Shown: piece after piece, positions 1 through 9,886 of the stretch
How positions within the stretch are numbered: the stretch's first letter is position 1
How the letters are laid out: each line of letters starts with the position of its first letter
NCBI GenBank assembly: GCA_001577635.1
Contig: LSBP01000003.1
Coordinates: 149,512 to 213,511 of the forward strand
DNA length: 64,000 nt
Origin: Halomonadaceae bacterium T82-2
GTDB lineage: Bacteria > Pseudomonadota > Gammaproteobacteria > Pseudomonadales > Halomonadaceae
Reading direction: 5' to 3'
Made by a program: the position numbers and the translations under genes
The notes under the pieces: model-generated
The model's input: the letters and a program-made list of their open reading frames with translations, nothing else
What the model was told of the DNA's origin: nothing
Databases searched by the model: none

Positions 1-246
1 AAGGCCACGCTGTTCCGGCTGCTCGACGCCGAGACCAATTCCGGCCTGGAACTGACCGACAGTTTCGCCATGTGGCCGGCGGCCGCGGTATCGGGCTGGT
101 ATTTCGCGCACCCGCAGTCGAAGTACTTCTCCACCGGCAAGATCACCCGGGATCAGGTCGAGGCGCTGGCCGAGCGCAAGGGCATGGCCATCGGCGAGCT
201 GGAGCGCTGGCTGGCACCGGTACTGGGGTACGATCCCGAGGGATGA
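1..246 (+). CDS. metH: Cobalamin-dependent methionine synthase, C-terminal fragment
   Basis: The window opens inside this gene. The frame from base 1 encodes 81 residues ending at TGA 244-246. The stretch around [18 protein letters not shown], followed by KYFSTGKI, matches the end of the AdoMet-binding reactivation domain of MetH, which methylates homocysteine using methylcobalamin. Only this reactivation-domain tail is visible; the catalytic homocysteine, folate and B12 modules lie upstream of the window. The stop overlaps the start of the next gene (ATGA), so translation of the transporter is probably coupled. The identification rests on this short but highly characteristic C-terminus. Confidence 0.9.
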   Translation, partial: KATLFRLLDAETNSGLELTDSFAMWPAAAVSGWYFAHPQSKYFSTGKITRDQVEALAERKGMAIGELERWLAPVLGYDPEG

Positions 247-1565
247 TCGACGCCGCACGCAGCCAGGTGATTCTTCGCCTGGCGCTGCCGATCATCGGCG
301 GCATGCTCTCGCAGAGCCTGCTCAACCTGGTGGACGCCGCCTTCGTCGGCGCGCTGGGCGAAGTGCCGCTGGCCGGTGTGGGGCTGGGCGGTTATGCCAT
401 GTTCCTGATCACCGCGGTGGTGTTCGGGCTGTCCTCGGGGGTGCAGTCCCAGACTGCCCGCCGCCATGGCGAAGCCGCCTATGCGCGCCGCGCCCAGCCT
501 CTCGAGGCCGGGTTGCTGATCGCCCTGGCGGTCGCCCTGCCGCTGACCGCGCTCTGCCTCTGGCAGGCGCCGCGGCTGATCGGGCTGCTGACCGGTCAGC
601 CGGATGTCGCGGCGGTGGCCGTGGCCTATCTGCGCTGGCGCCTGGTGGGGCTGGTGCCGATCGCCCTGATCTTCTGCTTTCGCGGCTACTGGAACGGCAT
701 CCAGCAGACGCGCATCTATCTGGGCATCATGCTGGTCACCCATGCCCTCAACGTGGCGGTCAGCGCCGGGTTGATCTTCGGCCTGGCGGGGCTGCCCGAA
801 CTTGGTGCAGCGGGCGCCGGGGCCGGGACCACCGTGGCCCTGACGGTGGCCCTGCTGCTGTGGGGAATCAGCAGCTGGCGCCACACGCAGCGCACCCGCG
901 AACGCTGGCGATGGCCTCGTCTCGCCGTGATGCGCCGCACGCTGGCCCTGGCCGCCCCCCACTCCTTCCAGCAGATGTGGTTCGCCGGCGGCTATGCCGC
1001 GCTGTTCTGGATTCTCGGCCAGATCGGGACCGCCAGCGTTGCCGTGGGGCATGTGCTGGTCAACCTGTCGCTGCTGCTGATTCTCCCCGGGGTCGGCCTG
1101 GGACTGGCGGCCATGAGCCTGGTGGGTCAGGCGCTGGGCCGCGACACCCCGCATGACGCCCATCGCTGGGGCTGGGACGTGGTGCGCGTGGCCTGGATCT
1201 GCCTGTCGGTGCTGGCCCTGCCGATGCTGATCTTCCCCGATCGGGTATTGAGCGTTTTCCTGCCCGCAGACCTCATCCCGCTCGGCCGCCTGCCGCTGCA
1301 GCTGACGGCGCTGATGATCGTGCTCGACGCCGCCGCCATCGTGCTCGGCCAGGCCCTGCTGGGAGCCGGTGCCAACCGGACCGTCATGGTGCTGACCCTG
1401 GCCCTGCAGTGGCTGGTGTTCCTGCCGATGGCCTGGTGGGTCGGTGTCCACCAGGGAGCCGGGCTGCTCGGTGTCTGGTGGGCGCAGCTCGGCTATCGGG
1501 GGCTCAACTCGCTGTCGTTCGCGATGGTCTGGCAGCGCCGCCGCTGGCAGCAGGTTGTCGTGTAG
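243..1565 (+). CDS. MATE family efflux transporter (DinF-like)
   Basis: A 440-residue, very hydrophobic protein with about twelve predicted membrane spans. It is a multidrug and toxin extrusion (MATE) family cation-coupled exporter of the inner membrane. Near the N-terminus, the segment [19 protein letters not shown], then a glycine-rich loop ([16 protein letters not shown]), is typical of MATE/DinF proteins, and the length fits the family (about 440-460). I chose ATG 243 over an upstream in-frame start because 243 overlaps the metH stop as ATGA and begins directly at the conserved N-terminus. The substrate cannot be told from sequence. Confidence 0.9.
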   Translation: MIDAARSQVILRLALPIIGGMLSQSLLNLVDAAFVGALGEVPLAGVGLGGYAMFLITAVVFGLSSGVQSQTARRHGEAAYARRAQPLEAGLLIALAVALPLTALCLWQAPRLIGLLTGQPDVAAVAVAYLRWRLVGLVPIALIFCFRGYWNGIQQTRIYLGIMLVTHALNVAVSAGLIFGLAGLPELGAAGAGAGTTVALTVALLLWGISSWRHTQRTRERWRWPRLAVMRRTLALAAPHSFQQMWFAGGYAALFWILGQIGTASVAVGHVLVNLSLLLILPGVGLGLAAMSLVGQALGRDTPHDAHRWGWDVVRVAWICLSVLALPMLIFPDRVLSVFLPADLIPLGRLPLQLTALMIVLDAAAIVLGQALLGAGANRTVMVLTLALQWLVFLPMAWWVGVHQGAGLLGVWWAQLGYRGLNSLSFAMVWQRRRWQQVVV

Positions 1566-1633
1566 CGGCGGTGCAAGGCCGGCTTGGCCTTTGTCCTTGG
1601 CGTAAGGCGTTTAATAACCATAAAGACAGAAAG

Positions 1634-1663
1634 TATGATTATTTATTCTTTCATAGAATAAAT
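1634..1663 (+). promoter_or_regulatory. Putative cysI promoter and palindromic operator
   Basis: An AT-rich island in otherwise GC-rich DNA. TATGAT at 1634-1639 resembles a -10 box; the -35 region is poor. Directly after it lies a perfect 8-base inverted repeat, ATTTATTC (1641-1648) and GAATAAAT (1656-1663), separated by 7 bases. A weak -35 plus a palindrome suggests a regulated promoter for the sulfite reductase gene starting at 1730. CysB or another LysR-type factor is a guess from context; I cannot show which protein binds. Confidence 0.45.
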
Positions 1664-1729
1664 CCGGCGGAGTATGGTCGGGGCATGGCATGGATCCCAT
1701 TTCGCCCTGACTAGCAGGACAACTCCGGT

Positions 1730-3382
1730 ATGTATCGGTACGACTCTTACGACCAGACACTTGTCGACGAGCGCGTCGCCCAGTTCCGCGATCAGATGCG
1801 TCGCTATCTCGAAGGCAAGATCAGCGACGAGGAATTTCTGCCGCTGCGCGTGCAGAACGGCCTCTACGTCCAGCGTCATGCGCCGATGCTGCGCATCGCC
1901 ATCCCCTACGGCATGCTGGCGTCCTACCAGCTGCGCAAGCTGGGGGAAATCGCGGCGCGTTACGACCGCGGCTACGGCCACTTCACCACGCGTACCAACC
2001 TGCAGTTGAATTGGCCGAAGATGGAAGACGTGCCGGATATCCTGGCGGAGCTGGCCAGCGTGCAGATGCACGCCATCCAGACCAGCGGCAACGATATCCG
2101 CAACACCACCACCGACCAGTTCTCGGGTATCGCCGCTGATGAAGAGGTCGACCCGCGTCCGTGGTGCGAGCTGATCCGCCAGTGGTCCACCTTCCACCCG
2201 GAATTTGCCTATCTGCCGCGCAAGTTCAAGATCGCGGTGACCGGCGCCGCCGAGGACCGTGCCGCCATCCAGGTGCACGACGTGGGCCTGCGCCTGTGGC
2301 GCGACGACAACGGTGAGGTCCGCGTGCGCGTGCTGGCCGGTGGCGGCCTCGGCCGCACACCGATGATCGGCGACGTGGTGCGCGAGGATCTTCCCTGGCA
2401 GCACCTGCTGACCTATCTCGAGGCCATCCTGCGGGTCTACAACCAGTTCGGCCGCCGCGACAACAAGTTCAAGGCGCGCATCAAGATTCTGGTCAAGGCC
2501 CTGGGCATCGAGGAGTTCAGCCGCCGTGTGGACGCCGAATGGGCCCATCTCAAGGATGGTCCCCAGACGCTGACCGACGAGGCGGTCGCCGCCGTCGCCG
2601 CGCACTTCGTCGACCCCGAGCGCCGCGCGGTCTCCGATGACGCCATCGCCGCCTTCGAGCAGCTGCGCCAGGACAACCGGGCCTTCGCACGCTTCGTCAG
2701 CAACAACGTCACCGACCACAAGGTACCGGGCTACAAGGCCGTGACGCTGTCGCTGAAGCGGCGCGCCCATTCGCCGGGGGACGTCACCTCCGAGCAGATG
2801 GCCGCCATCGCCGACCTGGCCGACGAGTTCGGGTATGGCGAGCTGCGTGTGACCCACGAGCAGAACCTGGTGTTCACCGACGTCCCGGTGGACCGGCTGG
2901 AAGACCTCTGGCAACGCCTCGATGCGCTGGGCATGGCCAACCCCACGGTGGGTACTCTGGCCGACCTGATCTGCTGCCCGGGCGGTGACTACTGCTCGCT
3001 GGCCAATGCCAAGTCGATCCCCGTCGCCCAGGCCATCCAGGAGCGTTTCGAGGATCTGGACTTCCTCTACGACCTGGGGCCGCTGGAGCTCAACATCTCC
3101 GGCTGCATGAACGCCTGCGGCCATCACCATGTCGGCCACATCGGCATCCTGGGGGTCGACAAGAAGGGCGAGGAGTACTACCAGGTGTCGCTGGGCGGCA
3201 GCCAGGGCAACGCCTCCTCGCTGGGCAAGATCCTCGGCCCCTCCTTCTATCGCGAGGACGTGCCGGCCGTCATCGACAAGCTGCTGCAGGTCTATGTCGG
3301 CGAGCGTACGCCGGAGGAAACCTTCCTCGACACCTACCGTCGCATCGGTATCAAACCCTTCAAGGAGCGTGTCTATGCCTGA
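1730..3382 (+). CDS. cysI: Sulfite reductase hemoprotein (nitrite/sulfite reductase, siroheme type)
   Basis: A 550-residue siroheme and [4Fe-4S] enzyme of the nitrite/sulfite reductase family, reducing sulfite to sulfide with six electrons in assimilatory sulfur metabolism. Four cluster/siroheme cysteines are visible in the family pattern: C416-x5-C422 in CCPGGDYC and C459-x3-C463 in GCMNACGHH. The next gene encodes a DUF934 protein, the usual companion of this CysI form, and overlaps the stop by eight bases. No flavoprotein CysJ lies alongside, so the electron donor (ferredoxin or an unlinked reductase) is unknown. An AT-rich palindrome lies upstream. Sulfite rather than nitrite is the likely substrate because of the DUF934 partner. 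Confidence 0.92.
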   Translation: MYRYDSYDQTLVDERVAQFRDQMRRYLEGKISDEEFLPLRVQNGLYVQRHAPMLRIAIPYGMLASYQLRKLGEIAARYDRGYGHFTTRTNLQLNWPKMEDVPDILAELASVQMHAIQTSGNDIRNTTTDQFSGIAADEEVDPRPWCELIRQWSTFHPEFAYLPRKFKIAVTGAAEDRAAIQVHDVGLRLWRDDNGEVRVRVLAGGGLGRTPMIGDVVREDLPWQHLLTYLEAILRVYNQFGRRDNKFKARIKILVKALGIEEFSRRVDAEWAHLKDGPQTLTDEAVAAVAAHFVDPERRAVSDDAIAAFEQLRQDNRAFARFVSNNVTDHKVPGYKAVTLSLKRRAHSPGDVTSEQMAAIADLADEFGYGELRVTHEQNLVFTDVPVDRLEDLWQRLDALGMANPTVGTLADLICCPGGDYCSLANAKSIPVAQAIQERFEDLDFLYDLGPLELNISGCMNACGHHHVGHIGILGVDKKGEEYYQVSLGGSQGNASSLGKILGPSFYREDVPAVIDKLLQVYVGERTPEETFLDTYRRIGIKPFKERVYA

Positions 3383-3905
3383 GTCACAGACCGATCGTCC
3401 GCTGATTCTCGATCGCCGCATCGCCACCGATGCCTGGACCCTGTGCGAGAGCCTGGCCGACCGCCCTGCCGGCCGGCCGGCGATCGTGCCGCTGGAGGAG
3501 TGGCTGGCTGCCGACGAGCGTGCCGAACTGGCGCCTTGGCTGCCGAGCGATACCGAGGTGACACCGGCGCTCGCCGAGAGCCTGCGTTCGGCGCCGCTGG
3601 TGGCCATCGATTTCCCGAAGTTCACCGACGGTCGGGGCTACAGCATCGCCCGGCTGCTGCGCGAGCGCTTCGGCTATCTGGGCGAGATTCGTGCCGTGGG
3701 CGACGTGCTGATCGACCAGCTGTTCTACATGAGCCGCTGCGGGTTCAACGCCTTCTCGCTGCGTCCCGACCAGGTCGTCGAGGATGCCCTGGCGGCGCTC
3801 AACACCTTCAGCCTGAGCTACCAGCCGGGAACCGACACTAGCGAACCGCTGTTCCGGCGCCGGCTGCGCGACCGCGCCAGGCACGCGGAAGCCGCACTCG
3901 CCTGA
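3375..3905 (+). CDS. DUF934 domain-containing protein (sulfite reductase partner)
   Basis: A 176-residue protein of the DUF934/COG3749 family, recognisable by VAIDFPKFTDGRGYS followed by RERFGYLGEIRAVGDVL. These proteins are consistently encoded next to cysI, and often cysH, in proteobacteria. They are thought to support sulfite or adenylylsulfate reduction, but no activity is established. ATG 3375 lies inside the end of cysI, giving an eight-base overlap and likely translational coupling. A GC-rich hairpin just after the stop ends the two-gene unit. Its role in sulfur assimilation is inferred from context only. Confidence 0.85.
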   Translation: MPESQTDRPLILDRRIATDAWTLCESLADRPAGRPAIVPLEEWLAADERAELAPWLPSDTEVTPALAESLRSAPLVAIDFPKFTDGRGYSIARLLRERFGYLGEIRAVGDVLIDQLFYMSRCGFNAFSLRPDQVVEDALAALNTFSLSYQPGTDTSEPLFRRRLRDRARHAEAALA

Positions 3906-3913
3906 AATCTCAC

Positions 3914-3945
3914 GAGCGGCCCCGGAGGGGCCGCTCGCTTCTTTT
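3914..3945 (+). terminator. Rho-independent terminator after cysI-DUF934
   Basis: A perfect 10-bp stem (GAGCGGCCCC / GGGGCCGCTC, 3914-3923 and 3927-3936) with a three-base loop, followed by GCTTCTTTT. It separates the plus-strand sulfite reductase unit from the convergent Smr gene. Confidence 0.75.
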
Positions 3946-3948
3946 GGG

Positions 3949-4542
3949 CTAGCCGCGGCGCTTCTGCTGGCGTTCGCGATTGGCGGCTCGCGCCCGTTCC
4001 GACTTGCGCAGCATCACATAGGTGGCACCCAGCCCGCCGTGAAACGGCTGGGCGGAGACGTACGCCTGCACCGTCTCGAACTGGGCAAGCCATTTGGCCA
4101 TGTAGGAGCGCACCACGTTGGCATGACTGTTCTCTGCCTTGCCGCGGCCGTGGACCACCAGCAGGCAACGCAGGTCGTTCTCGTTACCCTCCTGAATGAA
4201 ACGAAACAGCGCCTGACGGCATTCTCGCACCGGGCGTCCGATCAGGTGCAGCCGTGCCTCCGGGGCATACCCGCCCTGCCGCAGTCGGTCGGCGACGCCG
4301 GTCTGCACGCCGGGCCGGCGATACTCGACGGGGTCGTCCTTCGGCAGCAGGTCGACGAACTCGTCGCTGAGAAAGTTGGCGGCCTCCTCCTCGGCCTGGG
4401 CGCTGGCGCGCCGGGCCAGCTGGGCCTCGTCGGGTTCCGGTGCGGGCGCCGACACATCCGCCCTGTCGCGCCCCTTGGTCAACGGGCGCACCTTGCCGCC
4501 CATCAGGGCCGTGAAGTCCGCATCCTGGTGATGCTGCTGCAT
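3949..4542 (-). CDS. Smr/MutS-family DNA endonuclease-like protein
   Basis: A 197-residue soluble protein with a charged N-terminal half and a C-terminal Smr domain from about residue 95. Seen there are the LHLIG motif (variant of the family LDLHG), LLVVHGRGK and the FHGGLGATYVML end. Stand-alone Smr proteins such as E. coli YdaL/SmrA have nicking endonuclease activity on nucleic acids. The length and layout fit that group, with a long acidic/alanine-rich N-terminal extension. It is monocistronic, convergent with the sulfite reductase unit. The in vivo role is unknown. Confidence 0.85.
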   Translation of the reverse strand: MQQHHQDADFTALMGGKVRPLTKGRDRADVSAPAPEPDEAQLARRASAQAEEEAANFLSDEFVDLLPKDDPVEYRRPGVQTGVADRLRQGGYAPEARLHLIGRPVRECRQALFRFIQEGNENDLRCLLVVHGRGKAENSHANVVRSYMAKWLAQFETVQAYVSAQPFHGGLGATYVMLRKSERARAANRERQQKRRG

Positions 4543-4704
4543 GGCGACACCCTCCCTCTTGGTCCGAATCTCGATGTTAGCAAAGGAACGAGGCCAGCCT
4601 AAGCCTCGGTAAGGCTGTCGTTATTGTCGATAGCCAGGCTCCGGGGCTGGGAAGGTGAGCGTTGCTGTGGCAGGGTCCGGATAACGACCGACAAGGAGGC
4701 GCGC

Positions 4705-5133
4705 TTGAAACAATGGCTGCTCACGGCGTTGGTGGGGCTGCTGGCTCTTGGCGGGCTGACGGCGGGTTATGCCTGGTACACCTTCGTCAGCCCCTGGGGC
4801 TATACGCGCCCGGCCGAACTCGAAACGATCTCGCCGGGCAAGCACCGCCTCTTCGTCTATGGCACCCTGCGCTATGGCCTGGTGCGCTGGCTGGTCTACG
4901 GTGACTGGGACGCGCCCGATCCGGCGACCCTGACGGGGTACGTTCGCGATGAACTGGATATCGTGCCGCAACCCGGTGGGCGCGTGCCGGGGGCGCTGCT
5001 CGAGGTCGATGCCCGTGAGCTGGCCCGCCTCGACCGCTATGAGCGGCTGGGTGTGCGCTACCGGCGGGTGCGTATCACCCTGGCGGATGGCCGACAGGCC
5101 TGGGTCTATGACCGCCTCGAGTCCGACCGCTGA
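4705..5133 (+). CDS. Membrane-anchored gamma-glutamylcyclotransferase-fold protein
   Basis: A 142-residue protein: a hydrophobic N-terminal segment (about residues 4-22), then an AIG2/GGCT-like domain starting at LFVYGTLRYGL (about residue 50) and including GALLEVDARELARLDRYE. The fold is shared by gamma-glutamylcyclotransferases and gamma-glutamylamine cyclotransferases. I chose TTG 4705 because AAGGAGG lies at 4693-4699 with good spacing; the longer upstream frame has no such site. The membrane anchor is unusual for this normally cytosolic fold. The substrate is unknown. Confidence 0.75.
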   Translation: MKQWLLTALVGLLALGGLTAGYAWYTFVSPWGYTRPAELETISPGKHRLFVYGTLRYGLVRWLVYGDWDAPDPATLTGYVRDELDIVPQPGGRVPGALLEVDARELARLDRYERLGVRYRRVRITLADGRQAWVYDRLESDR

Positions 5134-5210
5134 AGGCACCGGTTCTCCCGGTTCCCGGCACATGGGGTTAGAATGACGCTTCGATCCATCACGCAGACAA
5201 GGACTTACGA

Positions 5211-5564
5211 GTGATGACCCTGACTCTCCTGCACAATCCGCGCTGCTCCAAGTCCCGTGAGGCGCTCGCCCTGCTCGAGTCGCGCGGCGTCGATGTCACG
5301 GTACGGCGCTACCTCGATGACCCGCTCAATCGCGAGGAACTGCAGGCCCTGGCCGCCCGCCTCGATGCGCCGGTCGAGACCTTGCTGCGCCGCAACGAGG
5401 CGGAATGGAAGGCGCTCGCCCTCGAGACGCCCTCCGTGGCGCAGATACTCGAGGCGCTTGCCGAGCATCCGCGCCTGCTGCAGCGCCCGATCCTCGATCG
5501 CGGCGACAGGGCCGTGATCGGCCGTCCGCCGGAAGCGATCCTGGCCCTGCTCGAGACCGACTAG
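5211..5564 (+). CDS. arsC: Arsenate reductase (glutaredoxin/ArsC type)
   Basis: A 117-residue ArsC-family protein with the nucleophilic cysteine in HNPRCSKSR (Cys12) and the later RPILDRGDRAVIGRPPE segment that supplies the conserved arginine. Glutaredoxin-coupled ArsC reduces arsenate to arsenite. It has no ars repressor or arsenite pump nearby and sits directly before wrbA, an arrangement common in gammaproteobacterial housekeeping regions, so a general thiol-redox role is possible. GTG 5211 has AAGGA seven bases upstream; ATG 5214 is an equally possible start. Confidence 0.88.
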   Translation: MMTLTLLHNPRCSKSREALALLESRGVDVTVRRYLDDPLNREELQALAARLDAPVETLLRRNEAEWKALALETPSVAQILEALAEHPRLLQRPILDRGDRAVIGRPPEAILALLETD

Positions 5565-5595
5565 CGCCTCTCGCCTTCCCTTCTTTGCCCGCTGA

Positions 5596-6585
<990 letters not shown>

Positions 6586-6598
<13 letters not shown>

Positions 6599-7863
6599 GG
6601 CCTTCCAGCGCGCTGATCCTGGCGATGCTCGGGCTGAGCATCGTCGCCAGCCTGCTGCACTGGCCATTGTGGCCGCCCGCCATTCTCGGCTGGCTGGCCA
6701 CGCTGCGCCTGGCCCGCCAGCTGCCGAAGGCCTCGCGACGCCAGGCGCTGTGGCTGGGCGGCGCCGGCGCGGCCTTCTGGGTGGTGGCCCTGTGGCGCGA
6801 TACCCCCGCCCCCCTGCTGCAGGCCCTGGCCATCAACCAGACGCTGCTGATGATGTTTGCCGGCGTGAGCTTCCTGTCGATGGCGGCGCCGCGGTCGCAG
6901 CCGGCCACTTCCCGGCGCGACGGCGCCCGGCACGACGGCAGCCTGCCGGGCACGCTGGTGGGCGTTCACCTGTTCGGGGCCGTGATCAACCTGTCGGCGC
7001 TGTTCCTGTTCGCCGATCGCATGCAGTTCGACCGCGGGCTGTCCCGTCGCCAGGCCATGGTGCTGGGCCGGGCCTTTCCGGCCGCGGCCGCCTGGTCGCC
7101 CTTCTTCGTGGCAATGGGGGTGGCGCTGACCTATGCCCCGGGGCTGGAGTTCACCGCACTGCTGCCCTGGGGGCTGGCCTGCGCAGGGATACTGCTGGGC
7201 CTGACGGCCCTGGATGTCCTGCGCGTCAAGGGGCCGTTCCAGGGCTATCCGCTGTCGCCGGGGACCCTGCTGCTGCCGGGCGTGCTGGCGCTGGCCGTGC
7301 TGCTCTGGCACAGCTGGCGGCCGGAGATGGGCATTCCGCTGATCATCAGCGTGGTGGCGCCCGTCGCCGCCTTGCTGCTGGCGCCACGGGGCGAGCGGCA
7401 AGCCCGCCTGCGACAGCAGCTTGATCACGGCCTGGCCCGCCTGATGCCGCAGTTCGCGCTGTTTCTGGCGGCGGGTGTGCTCTCCAGCGGGCTGAGCGCG
7501 CTGCTGGCCAGCTGGCCGCACGGGCCGGTGCTGCCCTTTGCGCATTTCGGGCATCTGCAGGCCTGGCTGACGCTGGGGGTCATCGTGTCGCTGGCCTTCG
7601 TCGGCATCCACCCGCTGGTGGGCGTGACCACGCTGGCGCCCCTGCTGGCCTCCCTGCACCCCGAGCCGACGCTGCTGGGCATGGTGTTCCTGATGGGCTG
7701 GGCGCTGGGCACCGGCAGCAGTCCGCTGTCGGGCAGCAATCTGGTGCTGTGCTCACGCTACGGGGTCTCCCCCCGGGAAATGCTGCGCTGGAACCTGCCC
7801 TACGCGGTGCTCGGCTGGCTGGCCTGCGGGGGAATCCTGGCGGTGCGCGCCTGGCTCGGCTGA
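6586..7863 (+). CDS. Polytopic membrane protein, transporter-like, function unknown
   Basis: A 425-residue protein with roughly eleven to twelve hydrophobic segments. GTG 6586 overlaps the DUF2069 stop by thirteen bases; the longer frame above it only shadows that gene. Near the C-terminus, GIHPLVGVTTLAPLLASL and GTGSSPLSGSNLVL resemble the paired re-entrant, small-residue-rich loops of ion-transporter (IT) superfamily carriers. I do not recognise a named family, and annotations such as tellurium resistance cannot be supported here. Position at the end of the arsC-wrbA run suggests co-transcription. The substrate is unknown. Confidence 0.7.
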
Positions 7864-7941
7864 GCAGCCTCATCCCGACTCGCCTATGGTAAGAGCGAAG
7901 CCCGCCGACGCGGGTTGTCGGCAAGCGACTTGGAGGCGAGC

Positions 7942-8388
7942 ATGAAAGGACTGCGGATCCTGTGGCCCGTGCTGGGCCTGGTCGGGCTACCCGCCACGGC
8001 CGGCGCCGACCCCATCGATGATGCCATCACCTACCGTCAGGCCGCCATGGAGGTCATGGCCTGGCAGCTGCAGCCCATGGCCGACATGGCCAGGGGCGAG
8101 ACCCCCTATGATGCCGAGACCTTCGCCGAACGCGCCCGGCATCTCGAGGCGCTGGCTCCCCTGCCCTGGGAAGGGTTCATCGAGGGCTCCTATTCACGCG
8201 GGGGTACGGCGGCCTCCGCGACGATTGCCGCGCAGCCGGAGGCGTTTCGCGGCAAGGCCGAGGCCTTCGAGACGGCCGTTCGTGAACTGAGCCGGGCCGC
8301 CGGTGACGGCAGCTTCGATGCGGCGAGAGCGGCCCTGGTGGACGTGGCGCGCTCCTGCAAGGCCTGCCACGACGCCTATCGTGAATAG
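7942..8388 (+). CDS. Cytochrome c, class II (c'-type)
   Basis: A 148-residue periplasmic protein with a signal peptide (cut near ATAGA-DP, about residue 22) and a single haem motif, CKACHDAYRE, in the last ten residues. That is the class II cytochrome c' layout, with a four-helix bundle and C-terminal CXXCH. The conserved N-terminal pattern ITYRQAAMEVMAWQL contains the methionine region used as a distal ligand in some members. ATG 7942 has TGGAGG eight bases upstream. It converges with a cytochrome b561 gene 11 bases away, so the two may exchange electrons; this is inferred from position. Confidence 0.9.
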   Translation: MKGLRILWPVLGLVGLPATAGADPIDDAITYRQAAMEVMAWQLQPMADMARGETPYDAETFAERARHLEALAPLPWEGFIEGSYSRGGTAASATIAAQPEAFRGKAEAFETAVRELSRAAGDGSFDAARAALVDVARSCKACHDAYRE

Positions 8389-8399
8389 ACCTGATCCGG

Positions 8400-9071
8400 T
8401 TACAGCCACTCCAGGATGGCGGTCAGCAACAGCACGGCGATCGACGCGCTGGCCCAGGCTCGCCAGCCCGATACCGGCTGATCATCGCCGTCCCGCGCCG
8501 GCCGGGCCAGGCGCTTGCGGCCGCTGAACATGGCGCCGACCAGGGCCTCGCCGCGCAGGCGATGCAGCAGGATCGCCAGCAGATGGATTCCCACCAGCAC
8601 GAACAGCAGATTGCCGTTGACATGGTGCAGGGTCACCAGCCAGGCGATGGCATCGGCCTCGAAGCGCCTGGCCAGCGGCGCGGAGAACAGGAGGCCGTCG
8701 CTCATGAACAGACCGGAGGTCGCCTGGAAAGTCAGCGATACCAGCAGCAGCAGGGTCATCCAGCCGCCGAGCGGATTGTGCCCGACGTAGAGGTCGGGCC
8801 GGCGGCGGAACCAGCTTGCGGTGTAGCGCCAGACCGTCCGCGGCGAGCGGCAGAGTTCCCGCAGCCGGGCGTGGCGGCTGCCGACGAGGCTCCACAGCCA
8901 GCGAAAGATCAGCAGCGCCAGGATGGTGTAACCGGCCCGCGCGTGCCATTCGACCGGAAAGGCCAGCGGCCGGCCACTGGTCTTGATGGTGTACCAGGAC
9001 ACCAGGATCGTGGCCACCAGCGACCAGTGAAACAGGCGGACGGGAAGGTCCCAGGCCTTGTATACCTTCAT
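8400..9071 (-). CDS. Cytochrome b561-type membrane protein
   Basis: A 223-residue di-haem-type b561/Ni-Fe hydrogenase-like cytochrome b with four main membrane helices. It starts KAWDLPVRLFHW, the classic first-helix signature with the haem-ligating histidine. Later histidines occur in VEWHARAGYT, LVTLHHVNGN and LVGIHLLAI. It would carry electrons between quinol and the periplasm, plausibly to the adjacent class II cytochrome c. ATG 9071 is preferred over an in-frame start further upstream because GGAGCC precedes it and it begins the conserved domain. Confidence 0.88.
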   Translation of the reverse strand: MKVYKAWDLPVRLFHWSLVATILVSWYTIKTSGRPLAFPVEWHARAGYTILALLIFRWLWSLVGSRHARLRELCRSPRTVWRYTASWFRRRPDLYVGHNPLGGWMTLLLLVSLTFQATSGLFMSDGLLFSAPLARRFEADAIAWLVTLHHVNGNLLFVLVGIHLLAILLHRLRGEALVGAMFSGRKRLARPARDGDDQPVSGWRAWASASIAVLLLTAILEWL

Positions 9072-9175
9072 GGGGGCTCCTTCTTGGTAGCCAGATGGCG
9101 CTTTAATCAGCAAAATACAATGCAGCGCGCCCGTGCGGCGCCGATGATGACCCATGGACTGAATGGAGTATAGGC

Positions 9176-9886
9176 GTGTCACCTGCGTTGCATTCCTGGC
9201 GGCATGCCGCGATCCAGACCCTTCCGGTGATGTTCGGTTATCTGCCCCTGGGGGCCGCGTTCGGGGTGCTGTACATGCAGCTCGGCCTGCCCTGGTGGGG
9301 GGCGCCGCTGATGTCGCTGTTCATCTACGCCGGCGCCGGCCAGTTCCTGGCCGTGACCCTGCTGGCCAATCATGCCGGTCTGGTCGAGGTCGCGGTCGCG
9401 TCGTTCATGCTCAACTCGCGGCACCTGTTCTACGGTCTGTCGCTGCTCAAGCGGTTTCGCGGGGCCGGCTGGCGCAAGCCCTACATGATCTTCTCGCTGA
9501 CCGACGAGACCTATTCGCTGCTGACCAGCCAGGCTCGCCCACAGGATGCCGGCGTGGAAACGCATCGGCTGGCGGCCCGCATCGGCGCCCTCAACCAGCT
9601 GTGGTGGGTGCTGGGCACGCTGCTGGGCACCCTGGCCGGTGCCACCCTGAACATCGACGGTCGGGGACTGGATTTCGCGCTGACGGCCCTGTTCATCGTG
9701 CTCACCCTGGAACAGGCCGCGCGACTGCGCCAGGCCCTGCCCTTCCTGATTGCGCTGGCCACCGGCCTGGGCGCCATCCTGCTGCTGCCGGAGCGGCACC
9801 TGCTGCTGGGCGCGATCGGTGCCGCCAGCCTGCTGCTGCTGGTGCATTACCGGTTGCACCGTCAGCCCCAGGAGGCGCGGACATGA
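9176..9886 (+). CDS. azlC: AzlC-type branched-chain amino acid exporter, large subunit
   Basis: A 236-residue membrane protein of the AzlC family, the large half of a two-component exporter for branched-chain amino acids and analogues (BrnF/YgaZ type). Recognisable segments are LPLGAAFGVL, FIYAGAGQFLAV and NSRHLFYGLSLL, followed by SLTDETYSLL. GTG 9176 has GGAG seven bases upstream. It overlaps azlD by four bases. No Lrp-like regulator lies next to it. Confidence 0.92.
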   Translation: MSPALHSWRHAAIQTLPVMFGYLPLGAAFGVLYMQLGLPWWGAPLMSLFIYAGAGQFLAVTLLANHAGLVEVAVASFMLNSRHLFYGLSLLKRFRGAGWRKPYMIFSLTDETYSLLTSQARPQDAGVETHRLAARIGALNQLWWVLGTLLGTLAGATLNIDGRGLDFALTALFIVLTLEQAARLRQALPFLIALATGLGAILLLPERHLLLGAIGAASLLLLVHYRLHRQPQEART

